From assembly GCF_000238335.3 (NCBI RefSeq), contig NZ_AHCB03000005.1, positions 1,488,001 to 1,552,000 on the forward strand: DNA of 64,000 nucleotides, written 5' to 3'. This DNA is from Pseudoalteromonas marina (GTDB lineage: Bacteria; Pseudomonadota; Gammaproteobacteria; Enterobacterales; Alteromonadaceae). Within the stretch, counting starts at the first letter, position 1; the number at the start of each line of letters is the position of its first letter. Positions 16,022 to 26,217 of the stretch are shown here, piece after piece. The position numbers and the translations under genes were made by a program. The notes under the pieces were generated by a model. That model searched no databases. It had not been told where the DNA came from and saw only the letters and a list, made by a program, of their open reading frames with translations.

Positions 16022-17035
16022 TTATTCCTCTAAATTACTGGGATTAGCAAACGTTAATGTTTGGTTTTCGCGCAAGCGTTGGACGCCTTCAACAACCAAT
16101 ATGTCGTTTTCATTTAAATTGCCTGAAACTAACAATCGCCCAGCTAAGCGTTGCTCTATTTTTACATCTATGCGCTTTGCTTTTTTATCTATACTTTTCC
16201 AAACATAAGGACCTGTTGCTCCCCACATAAGTGCAGCCTCAGGCACAACAGCATATGACTCCCCTTGCATGGTAATATTAATTCGAAAACTCATACCAGG
16301 CATAAACTGCTCATTTGCATTTTCCAGTTTGGCTTTGACACGTAAGGTACGGGTTTGTGGATTTATTCGAGAATCAAGATATGAAACTTGAGCATTAATA
16401 GCTTTTGCGCTTTGCCATGGTGTTACTTCCACAATACCTTTATTTTTTAGTATTGAGACAGCTGACTCGGGGGCGTTAAAATTAATGTACAAACTGCGAG
16501 TATCATCAATTGTTGCAATGGCAGTTTGCTCTGTAATGCGATCCCCTTTTTCTACATCAGTAAGTCCCATCACACCATCAAATGGCGCAAGCACAGTTCT
16601 GTCTTCCAGATCTGTTTTAGCATTAATAAGAGCAACCTCGGCGAGTGCATGCAAAGTTTTAGCATCATCTAAGTCACTTTTAGGAATTGCTCCCTTTTTG
16701 TGACTTTCGCTGAGTCTGTTAAGTGTTCGTTGGGTATCTGCTAAGGTTATTTCTGCTTGTTGAAGAGCTGCTTTTTGTCTGCGAGAGTCAAGCTCGACTA
16801 AAACATCTCCTTCCTTTACGAAGTTACCCGGTTTAAAGTGAACGGCTGTTACTCTATCACCCACTGCAGGAAATAATATAACGGAGTGGATTGCTTCTGC
16901 ATTACCTACAGCTTTAACCTCTTCTTTTGTACGTTCCGTTGTAACTTTTTGTACCATTACATTTGCACTAGATGCTGCTGTGCTAAAAATGAATAATAAC
17001 AAATAGATATTTAATAGAAGTATGCGCAATTTCAA
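16022..17035 (-). CDS. RND efflux periplasmic adaptor (membrane fusion protein)
   Basis: A 337-residue protein with an N-terminal signal peptide (about 1-23, ending TAASSA). The barrel-sandwich/lipoyl half-motifs VTAVHFKPGNFVKEGDVLVELDSR and RTVLAPFDGVMGLTDVEKGDRI flank a short alpha-hairpin of about 60 residues (QAEITLADTQRTLNRL...). No lipobox cysteine is seen. It bridges the inner-membrane pump encoded 2 bases downstream to an outer-membrane channel. The hairpin is shorter than in AcrA, fitting the VexH/MexH-like class of small adaptors. Operon order adaptor-pump is standard. Confidence 0.93.
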   Translation of the reverse strand: MKLRILLLNIYLLLFIFSTAASSANVMVQKVTTERTKEEVKAVGNAEAIHSVILFPAVGDRVTAVHFKPGNFVKEGDVLVELDSRRQKAALQQAEITLADTQRTLNRLSESHKKGAIPKSDLDDAKTLHALAEVALINAKTDLEDRTVLAPFDGVMGLTDVEKGDRITEQTAIATIDDTRSLYINFNAPESAVSILKNKGIVEVTPWQSAKAINAQVSYLDSRINPQTRTLRVKAKLENANEQFMPGMSFRINITMQGESYAVVPEAALMWGATGPYVWKSIDKKAKRIDVKIEQRLAGRLLVSGNLNENDILVVEGVQRLRENQTLTFANPSNLEE

Positions 17036-17156
17036 AGAACCACCTTATAAACCATTTTGCTGACCACTATACGCAGTGTAACAAAAGTGTGATCAAAATT
17101 AGCCTGTGTTAACGCTGAACACTCAACTATGCAAGATGAATAACAAATTTTAGCCA

Positions 17157-17184
17157 AAAAAAAGAGCCGTAAAGCTCTTTTTTA
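17157..17184 (-). terminator. intrinsic terminator after trhO
   Basis: AAAAAGAGC and GCTCTTTTT pair around a 6-base loop with long A and T runs. It lies 22 bases past the trhO stop. Confidence 0.85.
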
Positions 17185-17206
17185 TTAAGTACATTTTAAA
17201 GATGAC

Positions 17207-18214
17207 TTACTTACCACGTTGAGCATCTTTTTGTGCTTTTTTAGCCTCTTTGCGTTGTTGAAGAACGGTCTGTGCTTCGTTACCTATATGTCCTTCACCA
17301 CGAGCCTGTGCGAGCTCAATTTGTTTTTGGCGCTCTGCAAAACGGGCTCGCTGCTCATCAGTTACCTTATCAATACAATGATGACATGAAACACCCTCTA
17401 AATATTCAGGCTTTTGTTTTTCTTGTTCAGTTATAGGCATACGACACGCATGACATTGATCGTAAGAACCTTTCTGTAGGTCATGATCAACAGCAACGCG
17501 ATTATCAAATACAAAACACTCGCCTTCCCACATGGTTTCTTCTTTTGGCACTTCTTCTAAGTATTTAAGAATACCACCTTCTAAGTGATAAACTTCATCA
17601 AAGCCTTGCTCTTTCATGTAAGCTGTTGATTTTTCACATCGAATACCACCTGTACAAAACATAGCAACTTTTTTATGTTTTTCAGGATCAAGGTTTTCTT
17701 TTGCCCATTGAGGGAACTCACGAAACGTTGTTGTATTTGGATCAACGGCATTTTGAAATGTGCCAATTTCAATTTCGTAATCGTTACGCGTATCAATAAG
17801 TACAACCTCGGGGTCAGAAATTAATGCATTCCAGTCTTGAGGTTTAACATAGCTTCCCACTACTTTAAGAGGATCAATTCCCTCTACGCCCATTGTTACG
17901 ATTTCTTTTTTTAGTTTTACTTTTGTGCGGTAAAACGGACATTCGTCATCGTAGGATTCTTTAGTAACAATGTTTTTTAAATTTGGCTGTTCATCTAACC
18001 ATGCAAGGAGGTTATCAATGCCCGCTCGTTTTGAAGAAACAGTACCATTAATTCCTTCTGCAGCTAAGAGTAATGTGCCTCGCACTTCGTTTTTTTCCAT
18101 AACCTCTAGTAGAGGTTTACGTAATGCTTCAAATTCAGGTAGGCCTACAAATTTGTATAAAGCGCACACTACAAAGTGTTCGCTGGTAAGATCATCTTTA
18201 TGAACAGCTGTCAT
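17207..18214 (-). CDS. trhO: tRNA uridine 5-hydroxylase (oxygen-dependent), rhodanese family
   Basis: A 335-residue protein of the YceA/TrhO family. It has an N-terminal acylphosphatase-like domain (about 10-105; [11 protein letters not shown]), a rhodanese domain (about 125-225) with active-site Cys187 in [11 protein letters not shown], and a C-terminal part with paired cysteines ([16 protein letters not shown]) and a lysine-rich tail. TrhO uses oxygen to form 5-hydroxyuridine at position 34 of certain tRNAs, the first step to 5-methoxy- or carboxymethoxyuridine. It is a single gene, divergent from the helicase gene. Confidence 0.93.
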   Translation of the reverse strand: MTAVHKDDLTSEHFVVCALYKFVGLPEFEALRKPLLEVMEKNEVRGTLLLAAEGINGTVSSKRAGIDNLLAWLDEQPNLKNIVTKESYDDECPFYRTKVKLKKEIVTMGVEGIDPLKVVGSYVKPQDWNALISDPEVVLIDTRNDYEIEIGTFQNAVDPNTTTFREFPQWAKENLDPEKHKKVAMFCTGGIRCEKSTAYMKEQGFDEVYHLEGGILKYLEEVPKEETMWEGECFVFDNRVAVDHDLQKGSYDQCHACRMPITEQEKQKPEYLEGVSCHHCIDKVTDEQRARFAERQKQIELAQARGEGHIGNEAQTVLQQRKEAKKAQKDAQRGK

Positions 18215-18238
18215 TTTATTTCCTATTTTGCCTTATTA

Positions 18239-18250
18239 GCCAATATTGGC
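18239..18250. promoter_or_regulatory. 12-bp perfect palindrome between divergent trhO and helicase genes
   Basis: GCCAATATTGGC is self-complementary and lies 25 bases upstream of trhO. It could be an operator for either gene, but a chance match is possible. Confidence 0.25.
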
Positions 18251-18367
18251 GTTTACCGAATCGTAAATCCGGCGCATATGGGGCGCGTATTTTACGCTTT
18301 TTTAGATTAATTGCAAAAAATAGCACCATACTTTGCTTTTTGCTGTCGGGATAAGCCATGTGTACGC

Positions 18368-18373
18368 TATAAT
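18368..18373 (+). promoter_or_regulatory. -10 box ahead of the DEAD-box helicase gene
   Basis: A perfect TATAAT. It lies inside an upstream extension of the helicase frame and so argues for the later TTG start. No clear -35 box at normal spacing was found. Confidence 0.45.
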
Positions 18374-18412
18374 GCAGCAATTAATTTAAGTTGCACATTG
18401 GAGAACATTACA

Positions 18413-19735
18413 TTGCACTTTACTGATCTTGGGATTGATACTCGCCTTGAAACACAATTAGCACATCAAGGGATCACCCAGCCCACAGACATTCAAGCAC
18501 ATGCAGTGCCTACCGCACTTGCAGGGCATGACATTTTCGCTCAGTCAAAGACTGGGTCGGGCAAAACCTTGGCGTTTTTATTACCTGCAGTACAACGGGT
18601 TATGAAACAAAAAGCACTCAGTAAACGCGATCCACGTGTACTTATTGTTGCCCCTACACGCGAATTAGCCACACAAGTATTTACGCAGCTGCGTTTGTTA
18701 ATAGCGGGCACGGCGATTAAAGCTGTAAAAGTATTAGGTGGTGAAAACTTTAATGACCAAATTAAAGCATTAAGGAACGACCCACAGTTTGTAGTAGCAA
18801 CACCCGGTCGTTTGGCCGATCATGTTACCAAACGCTCGTTACAATTAAGTGGTTTAGAACTGCTAATTTTTGATGAAGCAGACCGTATTTTAGATCTGGG
18901 CTTTACTGAACAACTAAAGTTAATTAACGACGAAGCCAATCACCGTCTTCGCCAAACATTATTGTTTTCAGCAACCCTAGACCACGCTCAAGTAGATGCT
19001 CTTTCGCGTAATTTATTAAAAAAACCAAAACAGATCACGCTTAGTGCTGCAAATGAACAGCACAGCGATATAACACAAACACTCTACTTAGCCGACCATC
19101 TAGATCACAAAGAAGCGTTATTAGCACACTTTTTAAAGCAAGACGAAGTTGGCCAATGCATAATATTTACTGCCACCCGGGCAGATACAAGTCGTTTGAG
19201 CGAAGAACTAAACAACAAAGGATTTAAATCAGTCGCACTAGCGGGTGATTTAACACAAAGCAAACGCTTAGACATTATGGACTCGTTTAGCAGAGAAAAC
19301 TTTAAAATATTAATTACCACTGATGTCGCATCCCGTGGTTTAGATTTGTTAAGCGTAACGCATGTAATTAACTTTGATTTACCAAAACATGCAGAAGAAT
19401 ATGTACACAGAATAGGTAGAACTGGACGTGCTGGTTTTAAAGGTACCGCTATTTCGTTAGTAGGCCCTAAAGATTGGGCTAGTTATTTAGCAATTAAATC
19501 TTTTTTAAACGATGAGCTTAAATTTGCAACTATTGACGGGCTTAAAGCTAAATTTAAGGGGATAAAAGAGAAAAAACCTGCTGCAACTGTTAAAGCTAAA
19601 AAAGTAACGCAGGTTAAAAAGCCACAAATTAAACGTAAAGCAAAACCTAAAAAACCAGCGGCCCCCATTAAAGCCCCTATGAATATCGATGGCGATTCAC
19701 CAATGCGCCGTAAAAAAAAGCCTGAGCAGGAATAA
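18413..19735 (+). CDS. DEAD-box ATP-dependent RNA helicase
   Basis: A 440-residue protein. It starts at TTG 18413, giving MHFTDLGIDTRLETQL: GGAGA lies 8 bases ahead, a TATAAT lies just upstream, and the family starts this way. The in-frame ATG at 18311 would add 34 unlike residues. Motifs in order are the Q motif (GITQPTDIQ), Walker A SKTGSGKT, PTRELA, TPGR, DEAD, SAT, and HRIGRTGR. The tail (about 395-440) is rich in Lys, Pro and Ala, typical of RNA-contacting extensions in RhlE-like helicases. It unwinds RNA duplexes in ribosome assembly or decay. cvfB follows 2 bases later and is also an RNA-binding protein. Confidence 0.93.
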   Translation: MHFTDLGIDTRLETQLAHQGITQPTDIQAHAVPTALAGHDIFAQSKTGSGKTLAFLLPAVQRVMKQKALSKRDPRVLIVAPTRELATQVFTQLRLLIAGTAIKAVKVLGGENFNDQIKALRNDPQFVVATPGRLADHVTKRSLQLSGLELLIFDEADRILDLGFTEQLKLINDEANHRLRQTLLFSATLDHAQVDALSRNLLKKPKQITLSAANEQHSDITQTLYLADHLDHKEALLAHFLKQDEVGQCIIFTATRADTSRLSEELNNKGFKSVALAGDLTQSKRLDIMDSFSRENFKILITTDVASRGLDLLSVTHVINFDLPKHAEEYVHRIGRTGRAGFKGTAISLVGPKDWASYLAIKSFLNDELKFATIDGLKAKFKGIKEKKPAATVKAKKVTQVKKPQIKRKAKPKKPAAPIKAPMNIDGDSPMRRKKKPEQE

Positions 19736-19737
19736 TT

Positions 19738-20574
19738 ATGAGTTACCTTGGAACAACACAAACCCTATTTGTAAAAGAAGTGAGTAATGAAGGCGCTTAC
19801 TTGGACGGTCATGATTTAGGTGAAGTTTTTTTACCAAAAAACGAAATCAGAGATGAACTTGAAGCTGGTGACAGCATTAGCGTATTTATATATTTAGATA
19901 ATGCTAATTTACCAACGGCGACTGTTAAAAAGCCACATGCTCAAGTAGGTGAATACGCCCTTTTACGTGTTAAGGAAATAAATAGTATTGGTGCATTTTT
20001 AGACTGGGGATTAGAAAAAGATGTATTAGCCCCATTTAATGAACAAAAGCCACGTATGCAAGAGGGGCATTCTTATCTTGTTCGTTTGTATCTTGATAAT
20101 GCGAGTCAACGCATTTGTGCTTCAACTAACTTTAATCGCTTTTTATCAAAGGATGAGCCTGAATACACACACCTACAAGAGGTTGATTTGATTGTTGCTG
20201 GTAAAACAGATATTGGCTACAAGGTGCTTATAGAAGAGTCTCACTTTGGTGTTGTATTTTACAATATGGTATTCAAAAACTTATTTGTAGGGCAAAAGCT
20301 TAAAGGCTTTGTTCAAAAAGTACGAGAAGACGGAAAAATTGATGTTGTACTCGAAAAACCAGGCATGGGTAAAGTAAGCGAGCTTGGCGATAAAATAATG
20401 GAAAAGCTTAAAAACGAAGGCGGCATACTCGCCATTGGCGATAAATCTGATCCTGAACTTATTAAAAAAGTATTTTCAACAAGTAAAGCTAACTATAAAA
20501 AAGCAATTGGTGGATTATTTAAGCAAGAGCTTATTGAGATAGAAGCGAAATCTATTCGCTTAAAATCTAAATAA
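19738..20574 (+). CDS. cvfB: S1-like RNA-binding protein, CvfB family
   Basis: A 278-residue protein with consecutive S1-like OB-fold domains (about 1-65, 65-135 and 140-215) and a C-terminal winged helix (about 220-278, including KKVFSTSKANYKKAIGGLFKQELIEI). LLRVKEINSIGAFLDWGLEKDVLAPFNEQ is the family hallmark. In Staphylococcus CvfB binds RNA and affects virulence regulators; its role in gammaproteobacteria is poorly known. It starts 2 bases after the helicase stop and is therefore translated with it, suggesting joint work on structured RNA. Confidence 0.92.
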   Translation: MSYLGTTQTLFVKEVSNEGAYLDGHDLGEVFLPKNEIRDELEAGDSISVFIYLDNANLPTATVKKPHAQVGEYALLRVKEINSIGAFLDWGLEKDVLAPFNEQKPRMQEGHSYLVRLYLDNASQRICASTNFNRFLSKDEPEYTHLQEVDLIVAGKTDIGYKVLIEESHFGVVFYNMVFKNLFVGQKLKGFVQKVREDGKIDVVLEKPGMGKVSELGDKIMEKLKNEGGILAIGDKSDPELIKKVFSTSKANYKKAIGGLFKQELIEIEAKSIRLKSK

Positions 20575-20611
20575 TTTTATAGCGCTCATGATATCTTTAT
20601 ATTGTGAGTGC

Positions 20612-20986
20612 TTACCCTAAAATATACTTATAAGGCAATGTACACTGTGTATACTCTCTTGAGTAATTAAGTACTTCCCTTTCTGATTCTAAGTTTTGCG
20701 GCGCTAATCTAAAAACCTTTATTTCACACTCCAATTTCTTTTCATCATGATGAGATAAACAATCACTGACAGTGATATCTTGAGCATTTAACGCGTCAGA
20801 ATTTCTGTAGCAAAGATGGTGAGCATAATCCTTCATCGTTTTTTTAAAATCAAACATGTCTACAGGATAAGCTGATATAACGTCTGTTACTGTTGTAACG
20901 CCATCATAAGCCTTACTAGAAAATACATGTTTGTTAACTGAAAAGCCTGCAATGATAATCAACACTGAACCAAATAATAGCTTCAA
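20612..20986 (-). CDS. hypothetical small secreted or membrane-anchored protein
   Basis: A 124-residue protein I do not recognise. Residues 1-16 are hydrophobic (MKLLFGSVLIIIAGFS), like a signal peptide or anchor. The rest is polar with four cysteines (in HLCYR, SDCLSH, LECEIK and TQCTL) that could form two disulfides in the periplasm. It is a single gene with its own start; the cvfB gene converges on it and pyrF lies behind it. A short dyad (20581-20612) separates it from cvfB. Confidence 0.6.
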   Translation of the reverse strand: MKLLFGSVLIIIAGFSVNKHVFSSKAYDGVTTVTDVISAYPVDMFDFKKTMKDYAHHLCYRNSDALNAQDITVSDCLSHHDEKKLECEIKVFRLAPQNLESEREVLNYSREYTQCTLPYKYILG

Positions 20987-21078
20987 AATAAACCCCTTAC
21001 ATCATTTTGATATTATAAATGTAACACAAATTACACATAACGTAAGGGGTTTAGTACTTATTTGCTGTTTTTTGTAAA

Positions 21079-21783
21079 TTATTTTATAGATTCATTAACA
21101 TCTTGCAGTACTTTTACTGGATTTGCTGCTTTAGTAATCGGTCTGCCTACAACTAGATAATCACTGCCAGCTTCAATTGCTTGTTTTGGAGTCATTATTC
21201 TTTTTTGATCGCCTGCTTCACTGCCTTCAGGGCGAATACCTGGGGTAACTAATTTAAAATGCTCACCAAGTTCAGCCTTTAAAACATTCGCTTCTTGAGC
21301 AGAACAAACAACACCATCAAGGCCTGCTTCCTTAGCTAGTTTTGCAAGGTATATTACCTGCTCCTGTGGTGATTTGTTTATACCTAAGCGTTTTAATTCT
21401 GGTTCATCCATACTTGTTAACACAGTTACAGCAATAAGAATTGGTGCTCTATCTCCAAATTCTTCTAAAGCAAGTTTTGCTTTGTGCATCATTTCATAAC
21501 CGCCTGACGCATGAACATTTACCATCCAAACGCCCATTTTTGCAGCAGCTGTAACTGCCTTTGCAACTGTATTAGGAATATCATGAAACTTTAAATCTAA
21601 AAATACATCAAAACCAAGTTTAATTAACTCTTTTACAAATTCAGGGCCAAAGTAAGTAAACATTTCTTTGCCTACTTTTAATCGACAAGTATCGGGCGAA
21701 AGCTGTTTTACAAATGCTAATGCTGTTTCTTGATCGTCGTAGTCTAAAGCGATAAGCACTTTTTTTGAATTTTCGAAAGACAT
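21079..21783 (-). CDS. pyrF: orotidine 5'-phosphate decarboxylase
   Basis: A 234-residue protein. The catalytic D-x-K-x-x-D motif is in [12 protein letters not shown] near residue 62, and the phosphate-binding TPGIRPEG and YLVVGRPIT segments lie toward the C-terminus. It converts OMP to UMP, the last step of de novo pyrimidine synthesis, as a cytoplasmic TIM-barrel dimer. It is the last gene of the lapAB-pyrF arrangement common in gammaproteobacteria, though a 163-base gap separates it from lapB, so it may have its own promoter. Confidence 0.97.
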   Translation of the reverse strand: MSFENSKKVLIALDYDDQETALAFVKQLSPDTCRLKVGKEMFTYFGPEFVKELIKLGFDVFLDLKFHDIPNTVAKAVTAAAKMGVWMVNVHASGGYEMMHKAKLALEEFGDRAPILIAVTVLTSMDEPELKRLGINKSPQEQVIYLAKLAKEAGLDGVVCSAQEANVLKAELGEHFKLVTPGIRPEGSEAGDQKRIMTPKQAIEAGSDYLVVGRPITKAANPVKVLQDVNESIK

Positions 21784-21946
21784 AGTTATCCTAATCTATA
21801 GCAGTAAAGAGTTTTTATATATTCAACTTAGTTATCAAGGCGAACTTACACAAAGTGAGTAAGGAGGTTTAATTAGTATATAGATGCTAGTTAAACTTCT
21901 AGTCGAATTTGTAAGGGCATTACAATAATTAAGTATTTAGGGGTTA

Positions 21947-23083
21947 TTAAAATCCGTCTAAACCTCTACTTGGGACAATGGTTTCCCAATGTTTACAAGA
22001 AGGGCAATTCCAATAAATAGTATAACTTGTGAAGCCACAATGCTGGCATTGAAAATCAGGCTTAGTAGCAATATATGACGTTACAAGGCTATCAATTTCA
22101 TTAAGTACTTCTTTTGTATTTTTATTTTGGTCACCCATTAGCTGCAGTAAAAAACTAAACCCCCTGATCGTTGGTTGTCTTTTTAAACTGTCAGTTAAAA
22201 AATCGAAAGCTTGTTTTGTATGACCTTGCTCTAAAAGAGCTTGGCAATGTTTTATTTTTATAAGAACACCACCCTTCTCTAGTAAATCGTTTACTAACTC
22301 ATGAAATTGATGCGTTAAATTTAGTTGCTCATAACTATGCGCCAGATCATCAATGAATAAGGGGGCAAACAAAGTAAACTGGCAAATAAGTTCACGCCAA
22401 TAGTATATCGCTTTAACATAATCTTCTTTAGAAAAAGCGATAACACCTAGCTCATACAAAGGCCGAACGGCTTTGTAGTTTAGGCTAATTGCTTTTCGCA
22501 TAATTTGAGGAGTACTGTCACTAAGGGCAGACTCACAATAAAAATTCGCGATAGCCTTAAATTGTTGCTCTTTAGAGAATAATTCGCTGTGAGATTCAAA
22601 CATATTAATGCCTTTATCCCACTCACGAGTTTGCGAGTATAAGGTAATAATAGGATCGAGAGCTTCTACATGGCCGGCCTTGACCAACCAAACCAAATGC
22701 TCTTCTGCACCATCTAGCAATCCAGCCATTATATAATCTTCGGCTAATTCTAAGCGACTAGTAGCGGCTTGCTGCTCACTCAAACTTGGGTGTTTTAGGA
22801 GCAGTTCATGGATTTTGATTGCGCGGTCTAATTCGCCTCGGCGACGAAACATAGTGGCAAGTGTAGAGTAATGTTCAACTGAATCCGCTGCAACCTCTAG
22901 TAAATTTATTAAGTGTTCTAAACCTTGATCTTCTTCACGGTCTAATAGAAACTTAAGCCCTTTACTGTATTCAGAAGTTATTTGACGATTAAGTTGGTGA
23001 GCATGATTTTTAGCACTGTTTTTACCCATAATCCAACCGTAGCCGGCTGCAACAGGTAGTAGTAAAAACAAAAGCTCAATCAT
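21947..23083 (-). CDS. lapB: lipopolysaccharide assembly protein LapB (YciM)
   Basis: A 378-residue protein with an N-terminal membrane anchor (about 1-20), a chain of tetratricopeptide repeats (about 35-340), and a C-terminal rubredoxin-type metal site with two CxxC pairs (CQHCGF and CPSCKHW). In E. coli LapB controls LPS output by helping FtsH degrade LpxC. It starts 2 bases after lapA, its usual partner. Length is close to the E. coli protein (389). Confidence 0.95.
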   Translation of the reverse strand: MIELLFLLLPVAAGYGWIMGKNSAKNHAHQLNRQITSEYSKGLKFLLDREEDQGLEHLINLLEVAADSVEHYSTLATMFRRRGELDRAIKIHELLLKHPSLSEQQAATSRLELAEDYIMAGLLDGAEEHLVWLVKAGHVEALDPIITLYSQTREWDKGINMFESHSELFSKEQQFKAIANFYCESALSDSTPQIMRKAISLNYKAVRPLYELGVIAFSKEDYVKAIYYWRELICQFTLFAPLFIDDLAHSYEQLNLTHQFHELVNDLLEKGGVLIKIKHCQALLEQGHTKQAFDFLTDSLKRQPTIRGFSFLLQLMGDQNKNTKEVLNEIDSLVTSYIATKPDFQCQHCGFTSYTIYWNCPSCKHWETIVPSRGLDGF

Positions 23084-23085
23084 AA

Positions 23086-23367
23086 TTAGGTGTCTTTATT
23101 AACGTCAAGCTTGTTTTTATTTTTCTCAGGCGCTAACTGTTTTTTCAAACGGTAATTTTGCCACTTTAATTGAGAGAATAGCTTAAAGCTTATAAAACAA
23201 CCTATTAGAACACCTAACAAAAAGCAGATACTTATTATTACAGCTAAAGGCAGAGTATTACTGGCTATAATATAATTTACTTGTACTAACTGCGGGTTTT
23301 GTGACCCTAATACAAATGCGCTAATTAGGCACAGCGCTACCAGAATAAATTTCAATACCTTGAACAA
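23086..23367 (-). CDS. lapA: lipopolysaccharide assembly protein LapA
   Basis: A 93-residue inner-membrane protein of the DUF1049 family with two hydrophobic helices (about 5-22 and 40-64) and a basic coiled tail. NPQLVQVNYI after the first helix is typical. It is encoded between ihfB and lapB, the conserved order, and its product works with LapB in LPS assembly. The ATG is followed directly by the first helix, as expected. Confidence 0.92.
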   Translation of the reverse strand: MFKVLKFILVALCLISAFVLGSQNPQLVQVNYIIASNTLPLAVIISICFLLGVLIGCFISFKLFSQLKWQNYRLKKQLAPEKNKNKLDVNKDT

Positions 23368-23388
23368 GTAACTACTCCGTTATATTAA

Positions 23389-23676
23389 CTAGGCAATGCT
23401 CGCATTTACGCGGTCGCGTAATTCTTTACCTGGTTTAAAATGAGGTACGTGCTTTCCATCTAACTCTACTGTATCGCCAGTTTTAGGGTTACGACCTGTG
23501 CGAGGAGCGCGGAAATGCAAAGAGAAACTACCAAATCCTCTGATCTCTATTCGATCTGAAGAAGATAATGAACCGGCCATTTGTTCTAGAATTTCTTTTA
23601 CAGCATTTTCAACATCTTTCACTGGAACGTGTGCGTGTTGTTCCGCAAGTGTTTCTATCAATTCTGACTTAGTCAT
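23389..23676 (-). CDS. ihfB: integration host factor beta subunit
   Basis: A 95-residue DNA-bending protein. It has [11 protein letters not shown] at the start, the beta-arm region [25 protein letters not shown], and [15 protein letters not shown] near the end, all matching IhfB. With IhfA it bends DNA sharply in transcription, replication and recombination. It lies downstream of rpsA, as in E. coli. Confidence 0.97.
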   Translation of the reverse strand: MTKSELIETLAEQHAHVPVKDVENAVKEILEQMAGSLSSSDRIEIRGFGSFSLHFRAPRTGRNPKTGDTVELDGKHVPHFKPGKELRDRVNASIA

Positions 23677-23702
23677 AGCGTTTCCTTAATAAAAAGATAT
23701 AG

Positions 23703-23722
23703 GAAGGGCAAAAGTGCCCTCC
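23703..23722 (-). promoter_or_regulatory. hairpin between rpsA and ihfB
   Basis: AGGGCA and TGCCCT pair around AAAG, with a further GG/CC pairing outside one mismatch. No long T-run follows. It may protect the rpsA mRNA end or lower read-through into ihfB. Confidence 0.45.
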
Positions 23723-23743
23723 CAACTAAAAACTAATTATTTA

Positions 23744-25411
23744 TTAGTCTTTTTGTGCATTTGCGAAAGCAGCTGCCATTGCGTTTTCAAACACTGGCTC
23801 TTCTTTCTTAAGCTTCTCTAGTACTTCTTTCTCTTCTGCTTCGAAAAGAGCTTTAACAGATAAGCTTAAAGTGCGGTTCTTACGATCAACACCAACGTAT
23901 TTAACTTCAACTTCGTCGCCTACAGAAACAACAGTAGTTGCGTCTTCAACGCGCTCTTGAGCGATATCAGCTACACGGATGTAACCTTCAACGCCTTCGA
24001 TAAGTTCAACAGTTGCGCCTTTCGCATCAACTTCAGTCACTTTACCTTTAACAATAGCACCTTTTTTGTTTGCATCAAGGTAGTTATTGAACGGGTCAGC
24101 TTCGATTTGCTTAACACCTAGAGAGATACGTTCACGCTCTGGGTCAACTTGCAATACGATAGCAGTGATTTCGTCGCCTTTCTTGAATTCACGTACAGCT
24201 TCTTCGCCAGGTGTGTTCCAAGAAATATCTGAAAGGTGTACAAGACCGTCAATACCACCGTCAAGACCGATAAAGATACCGAAGTCAGTGATTGATTTGA
24301 TCTTACCAGTAACTTGGTCGCCTTTGTTTTGTAGACGAGCAAATTCCTGCCAAGGATTAGCAATACATTGCTTAAGACCTAGAGAAATACGACGACGTTC
24401 TTCGTCGATTTCAAGAACCATAACTTCAACTGTGTCACCTAGTGAAACAACTTTTGAAGGGTGGATGTTCTTGTTAGTCCAATCCATTTCAGAAACGTGT
24501 ACTAGACCTTCAACGCCTTCTTCGATTTCTACGAAGCAACCGTAATCAGTAAGGTTAGTTACACGACCAGAAAGTTTAGAACCTTCTGGGTAACGACCAG
24601 CGATAGCTGCCCATGGATCTTCACCAAGCTGTTTAAGGCCTAGAGATACACGAGTTTTATCTTTGTCGAATTTAAGAACTTTAACTGCGATTTCGTCACC
24701 AACATTAACGATTTCTGAAGGGTGCTTAACACGCTTCCACGCCATGTCAGTAATGTGTAGTAGACCATCAACACCACCAAGGTCAACGAACGCACCGTAG
24801 TCAGTAAGGTTCTTAACGATACCTTTAACTTCTTGACCTTCAACAAGGTTAGCAAGAAGCTCTTCACGTTCTTGTGAGTTTTCTGATTCGATAACTGCAC
24901 GACGTGAAACAACAACGTTGTTACGTTTTTGATCAAGCTTGATTACTTTAAATTCAAGCTCTTTGCCTTCAAGGTGAGTTGTGTCACGTACTGGACGAAC
25001 ATCAACAAGTGAACCAGGTAGGAAAGCACGGATTGAATCAACTTCAACAGTGAAACCGCCTTTAACTTTACCGTTGATAACACCAGTAACAGTCTCTTGC
25101 TCTTCACAAGCTTTCTCAAGACGGATCCACGCTTCGTGACGCTTCGCTTTCTCACGAGAAAGGATAGTTTCACCGAAACCGTCTTCGATTGCATCTAGTG
25201 CAACATCTACTTCGTCGCCAACAGCAACTTCTAGTTCACCAGCAGCATTTTTGAACTGCTCTGCAGGGATAGCACTTTCTGATTTAAGACCAGCATCTAC
25301 AAGTACAATGTTGTTCTCAATTGAGATTACTGTACCTTTAACAATAGAGCCTTGCTCTGCTTCAAAACCCTTTAAGCTTTCTTCAAATAACTGCGCAAAA
25401 TTTTCTGACAT
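23744..25411 (-). CDS. rpsA: 30S ribosomal protein S1
   Basis: A 555-residue protein (E. coli 557) with six S1 domains. The ATG at 25411 gives [15 protein letters not shown]; a longer frame to 25459 adds 16 unlike residues and is rejected. S1 binds mRNA on the 30S subunit and aids initiation at weakly defined starts. The sequence ahead of the start has no strong Shine-Dalgarno match, in line with the known structured, autoregulated rpsA leader of E. coli. Codon use looks strongly biased, as in highly expressed genes. Confidence 0.98.
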   Translation of the reverse strand: MSENFAQLFEESLKGFEAEQGSIVKGTVISIENNIVLVDAGLKSESAIPAEQFKNAAGELEVAVGDEVDVALDAIEDGFGETILSREKAKRHEAWIRLEKACEEQETVTGVINGKVKGGFTVEVDSIRAFLPGSLVDVRPVRDTTHLEGKELEFKVIKLDQKRNNVVVSRRAVIESENSQEREELLANLVEGQEVKGIVKNLTDYGAFVDLGGVDGLLHITDMAWKRVKHPSEIVNVGDEIAVKVLKFDKDKTRVSLGLKQLGEDPWAAIAGRYPEGSKLSGRVTNLTDYGCFVEIEEGVEGLVHVSEMDWTNKNIHPSKVVSLGDTVEVMVLEIDEERRRISLGLKQCIANPWQEFARLQNKGDQVTGKIKSITDFGIFIGLDGGIDGLVHLSDISWNTPGEEAVREFKKGDEITAIVLQVDPERERISLGVKQIEADPFNNYLDANKKGAIVKGKVTEVDAKGATVELIEGVEGYIRVADIAQERVEDATTVVSVGDEVEVKYVGVDRKNRTLSLSVKALFEAEEKEVLEKLKKEEPVFENAMAAAFANAQKD

Positions 25412-25506
25412 ACGAATATACGTCTCATATATTAATACCAATAAGCAACCATGCTGCATGGGGTTGTTAAAATAGCACTGGCATCCTGCTGGTGCATAAA
25501 ATGTGT

Positions 25507-26217
25507 TTAACTTCGTTTAGGAAGTTTACCTTCAGAAATAGCTGCATCTAAAAAAGTAATAACTTTATCAAACACTTGCTGTGCATTTAGCTCGCTAGTA
25601 TCGAGTTCAATTGCATCTTCTGCAGGCACAAGCGGTGCGACGGCGCGATTCATATCACGGTCATCACGAGCTTGAATGTCCTCTAATAGACCACTTAGTG
25701 TAACATCAAGCCCACGCTCATTCAACTCAACAAAGCGTCTACGAGCACGCTCTTGTGCGCTCGCTGTCAAATAGATTTTTAATGGCGCATCTGGGAATAC
25801 AACAGTACCCATATCACGGCCGTCTGCTATCAAACCATTTTCGGTTCTAAAAGCGCGTTGACGCCTTAATAGCGCTTCACGAACACGAGGAAGAGCTGCT
25901 ACTTTTGATGCAGCTGCGCCCACTTCTTCATTACGAATAGTGGTTGTTACGTCCTCTCCCTCTAGAATAACTTTTCCAGCATTAGTTTGGCTATCTACCA
26001 AAAACTGCACGTCTAAATTTGCAGCCAGTGGTACAAGTGCCTCTTCGTTATCTAATGCGATTTGGTGATGAAGTGCTGCAAGGGATAAAACGCGGTAAAT
26101 TGCACCACTATCCAATACATCCCAACCCAACTTATCGGCTAACAAACGACAAACAGTTCCCTTACCAGAACCACTTGGGCCATCAACGGTGATCACGGGC
26201 ATTAATAACGCCTGCAT
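25507..26217 (-). CDS. cmk: cytidylate kinase
   Basis: A 236-residue protein with the P-loop GPSGSGKGT near residue 14 and the substrate-binding [15 protein letters not shown] segment. It phosphorylates CMP and dCMP. The ATG at 26217 is preceded by a perfect AGGAGG six bases away, which settles the start over a second ATG five codons later. It lies between aroA and rpsA in the conserved gammaproteobacterial order. Confidence 0.97.
   Translation of the reverse strand: MQALLMPVITVDGPSGSGKGTVCRLLADKLGWDVLDSGAIYRVLSLAALHHQIALDNEEALVPLAANLDVQFLVDSQTNAGKVILEGEDVTTTIRNEEVGAAASKVAALPRVREALLRRQRAFRTENGLIADGRDMGTVVFPDAPLKIYLTASAQERARRRFVELNERGLDVTLSGLLEDIQARDDRDMNRAVAPLVPAEDAIELDTSELNAQQVFDKVITFLDAAISEGKLPKRS

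Noticed and set aside
15286..16047. 253-codon open frame opposite the RND pump gene
   Set aside because: It is a shadow of the well-supported pump gene, with Ser/Thr/Ala-rich low-complexity sequence and no domain.
18311..18412. Longer start for the DEAD-box helicase
   Set aside because: The extra 34 residues do not resemble the family, lack a ribosome site and span a TATAAT box.
24087..24545. 152-codon frame opposite rpsA
   Set aside because: An antisense shadow caused by codon bias in a highly expressed gene.
25412..25459. Longer start for rpsA
   Set aside because: The 16 added residues are unlike S1, while [13 protein letters not shown] is the normal start.
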